Below, one piece after another: positions 6,538 to 6,694 of a DNA stretch of 6,694 bases (positions within the stretch are counted from its first letter, which is position 1; the number at the start of each line of letters is the position of its first letter). The DNA is from an uncultured Paraglaciecola sp. (GTDB taxonomy: Bacteria; Pseudomonadota; Gammaproteobacteria; Enterobacterales; Alteromonadaceae): assembly GCA_905479025.1 (NCBI GenBank), contig CAJQKX010000597.1, positions 1-6,694 on the forward strand. The letters run 5' to 3'. The notes below the pieces were generated by a model that was given only the letters and a program-made list of their open reading frames with translations, did not search any database and had not been told where the DNA came from. The translations under genes and the position numbers were made by a program.

Positions 6538-6694
6538 TGCCCTTAACAGTGTATTGCCAATTTCTAAGGTAGTTGATAGCGGTCGAATCTGTTTGCCAAC
6601 TTCCTCTTTCCGCCGCTCGGTTACTGGCCGATATCAGCCAATACTCTAAAGAGACCATCAATGCTGGCTGTCCTTATTGCTAAGCGCAAGTGCT
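6538..6694 (+). other. Non-coding tail, GC-richer, possible segment boundary
   Basis: I see no gene I can name in this stretch. Composition rises to about 50% GC over 6581-6694 by hand count (57 of 114), against about 37-45% in the preceding gene. A 16-bp near-palindrome, TGGCCGATATCAGCCA, lies at 6625-6640. It has no loop or U-tract, so it is not a standard terminator. An ATG at 6661 opens a frame that runs off the window (MLAVLIAKRKC), preceded only by a weak AAAGAGA. CTGGCTGTCC at about 6663-6672 faintly recalls the ends of ISAs1-family elements, which are known neighbours of Vibrio O-antigen loci, but this is too short to call. Confidence 0.35.

Noticed and set aside
6395..6661. Two overlapping ~85-residue ORFs on opposite strands at the right end
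   Set aside because: Both overlap the coding C-terminus of the phosphatase-like gene in other frames and lack convincing ribosome binding sites or recognisable motifs.

Overview
The window is a piece of a surface-polysaccharide (O-antigen or capsule) biosynthesis locus. All genes run on the + strand. Base composition is low-GC, roughly 40% from hand counts of a few lines. The protein flavour (RmlC/RmlD remnants, a DUF1972 glycosyltransferase, a PseB/FnlA-like dehydratase) suggests a marine gammaproteobacterium of the Vibrio/Shewanella/Pseudoalteromonas type. That taxonomic guess is an inference from style, not a match.

Intact part (1-3807): four tightly packed genes read as one operon. They are the C-terminal three quarters of a GT4 glycosyltransferase (cut by the window's left edge), a UDP-GlcNAc 4,6-dehydratase of the PseB/FnlA/CapD type, a second NAD-dependent sugar epimerase/reductase, and a DUF1972-type (Cps2T-like) glycosyltransferase. 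The first three overlap by 8 and 19 bp and each downstream start has a good Shine-Dalgarno, so they are probably translationally coupled. The two SDR enzymes plausibly make a 6-deoxy-N-acetyl-hexosamine nucleotide sugar, and the glycosyltransferases build the repeat unit.

Decayed part (3808-5236): this stretch of about 1.4 kb looks empty to an ORF caller, but read in pieces it is a fossil dTDP-L-rhamnose operon. The first ~27 codons of rmlB are joined to an rmlC lacking its N-terminus, followed by a nearly full-length rmlD broken by several frameshifts and nonsense codons. No rmlA is seen. The upstream DUF1972 glycosyltransferase belongs to a family that includes rhamnosyltransferases, so its donor pathway may have been lost here.

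Right part (5237-6694): a gene for an alkaline-phosphatase-superfamily-like protein (type I phosphodiesterase/nucleotide pyrophosphatase fold) is split by a single frameshift at about 5755-5767. It is probably a recent pseudogene or a sequencing error. Its catalytic metal ligands look atypical. The last ~157 bp hold no gene I can name and are GC-richer (about 50% over the final 114 bases), which may mark a boundary with a mobile element or a different DNA segment.

I found no evidence of a new defence or mobile system. The main discovery is the hidden rhamnose-operon graveyard and what it implies for the switch in polysaccharide chemistry.
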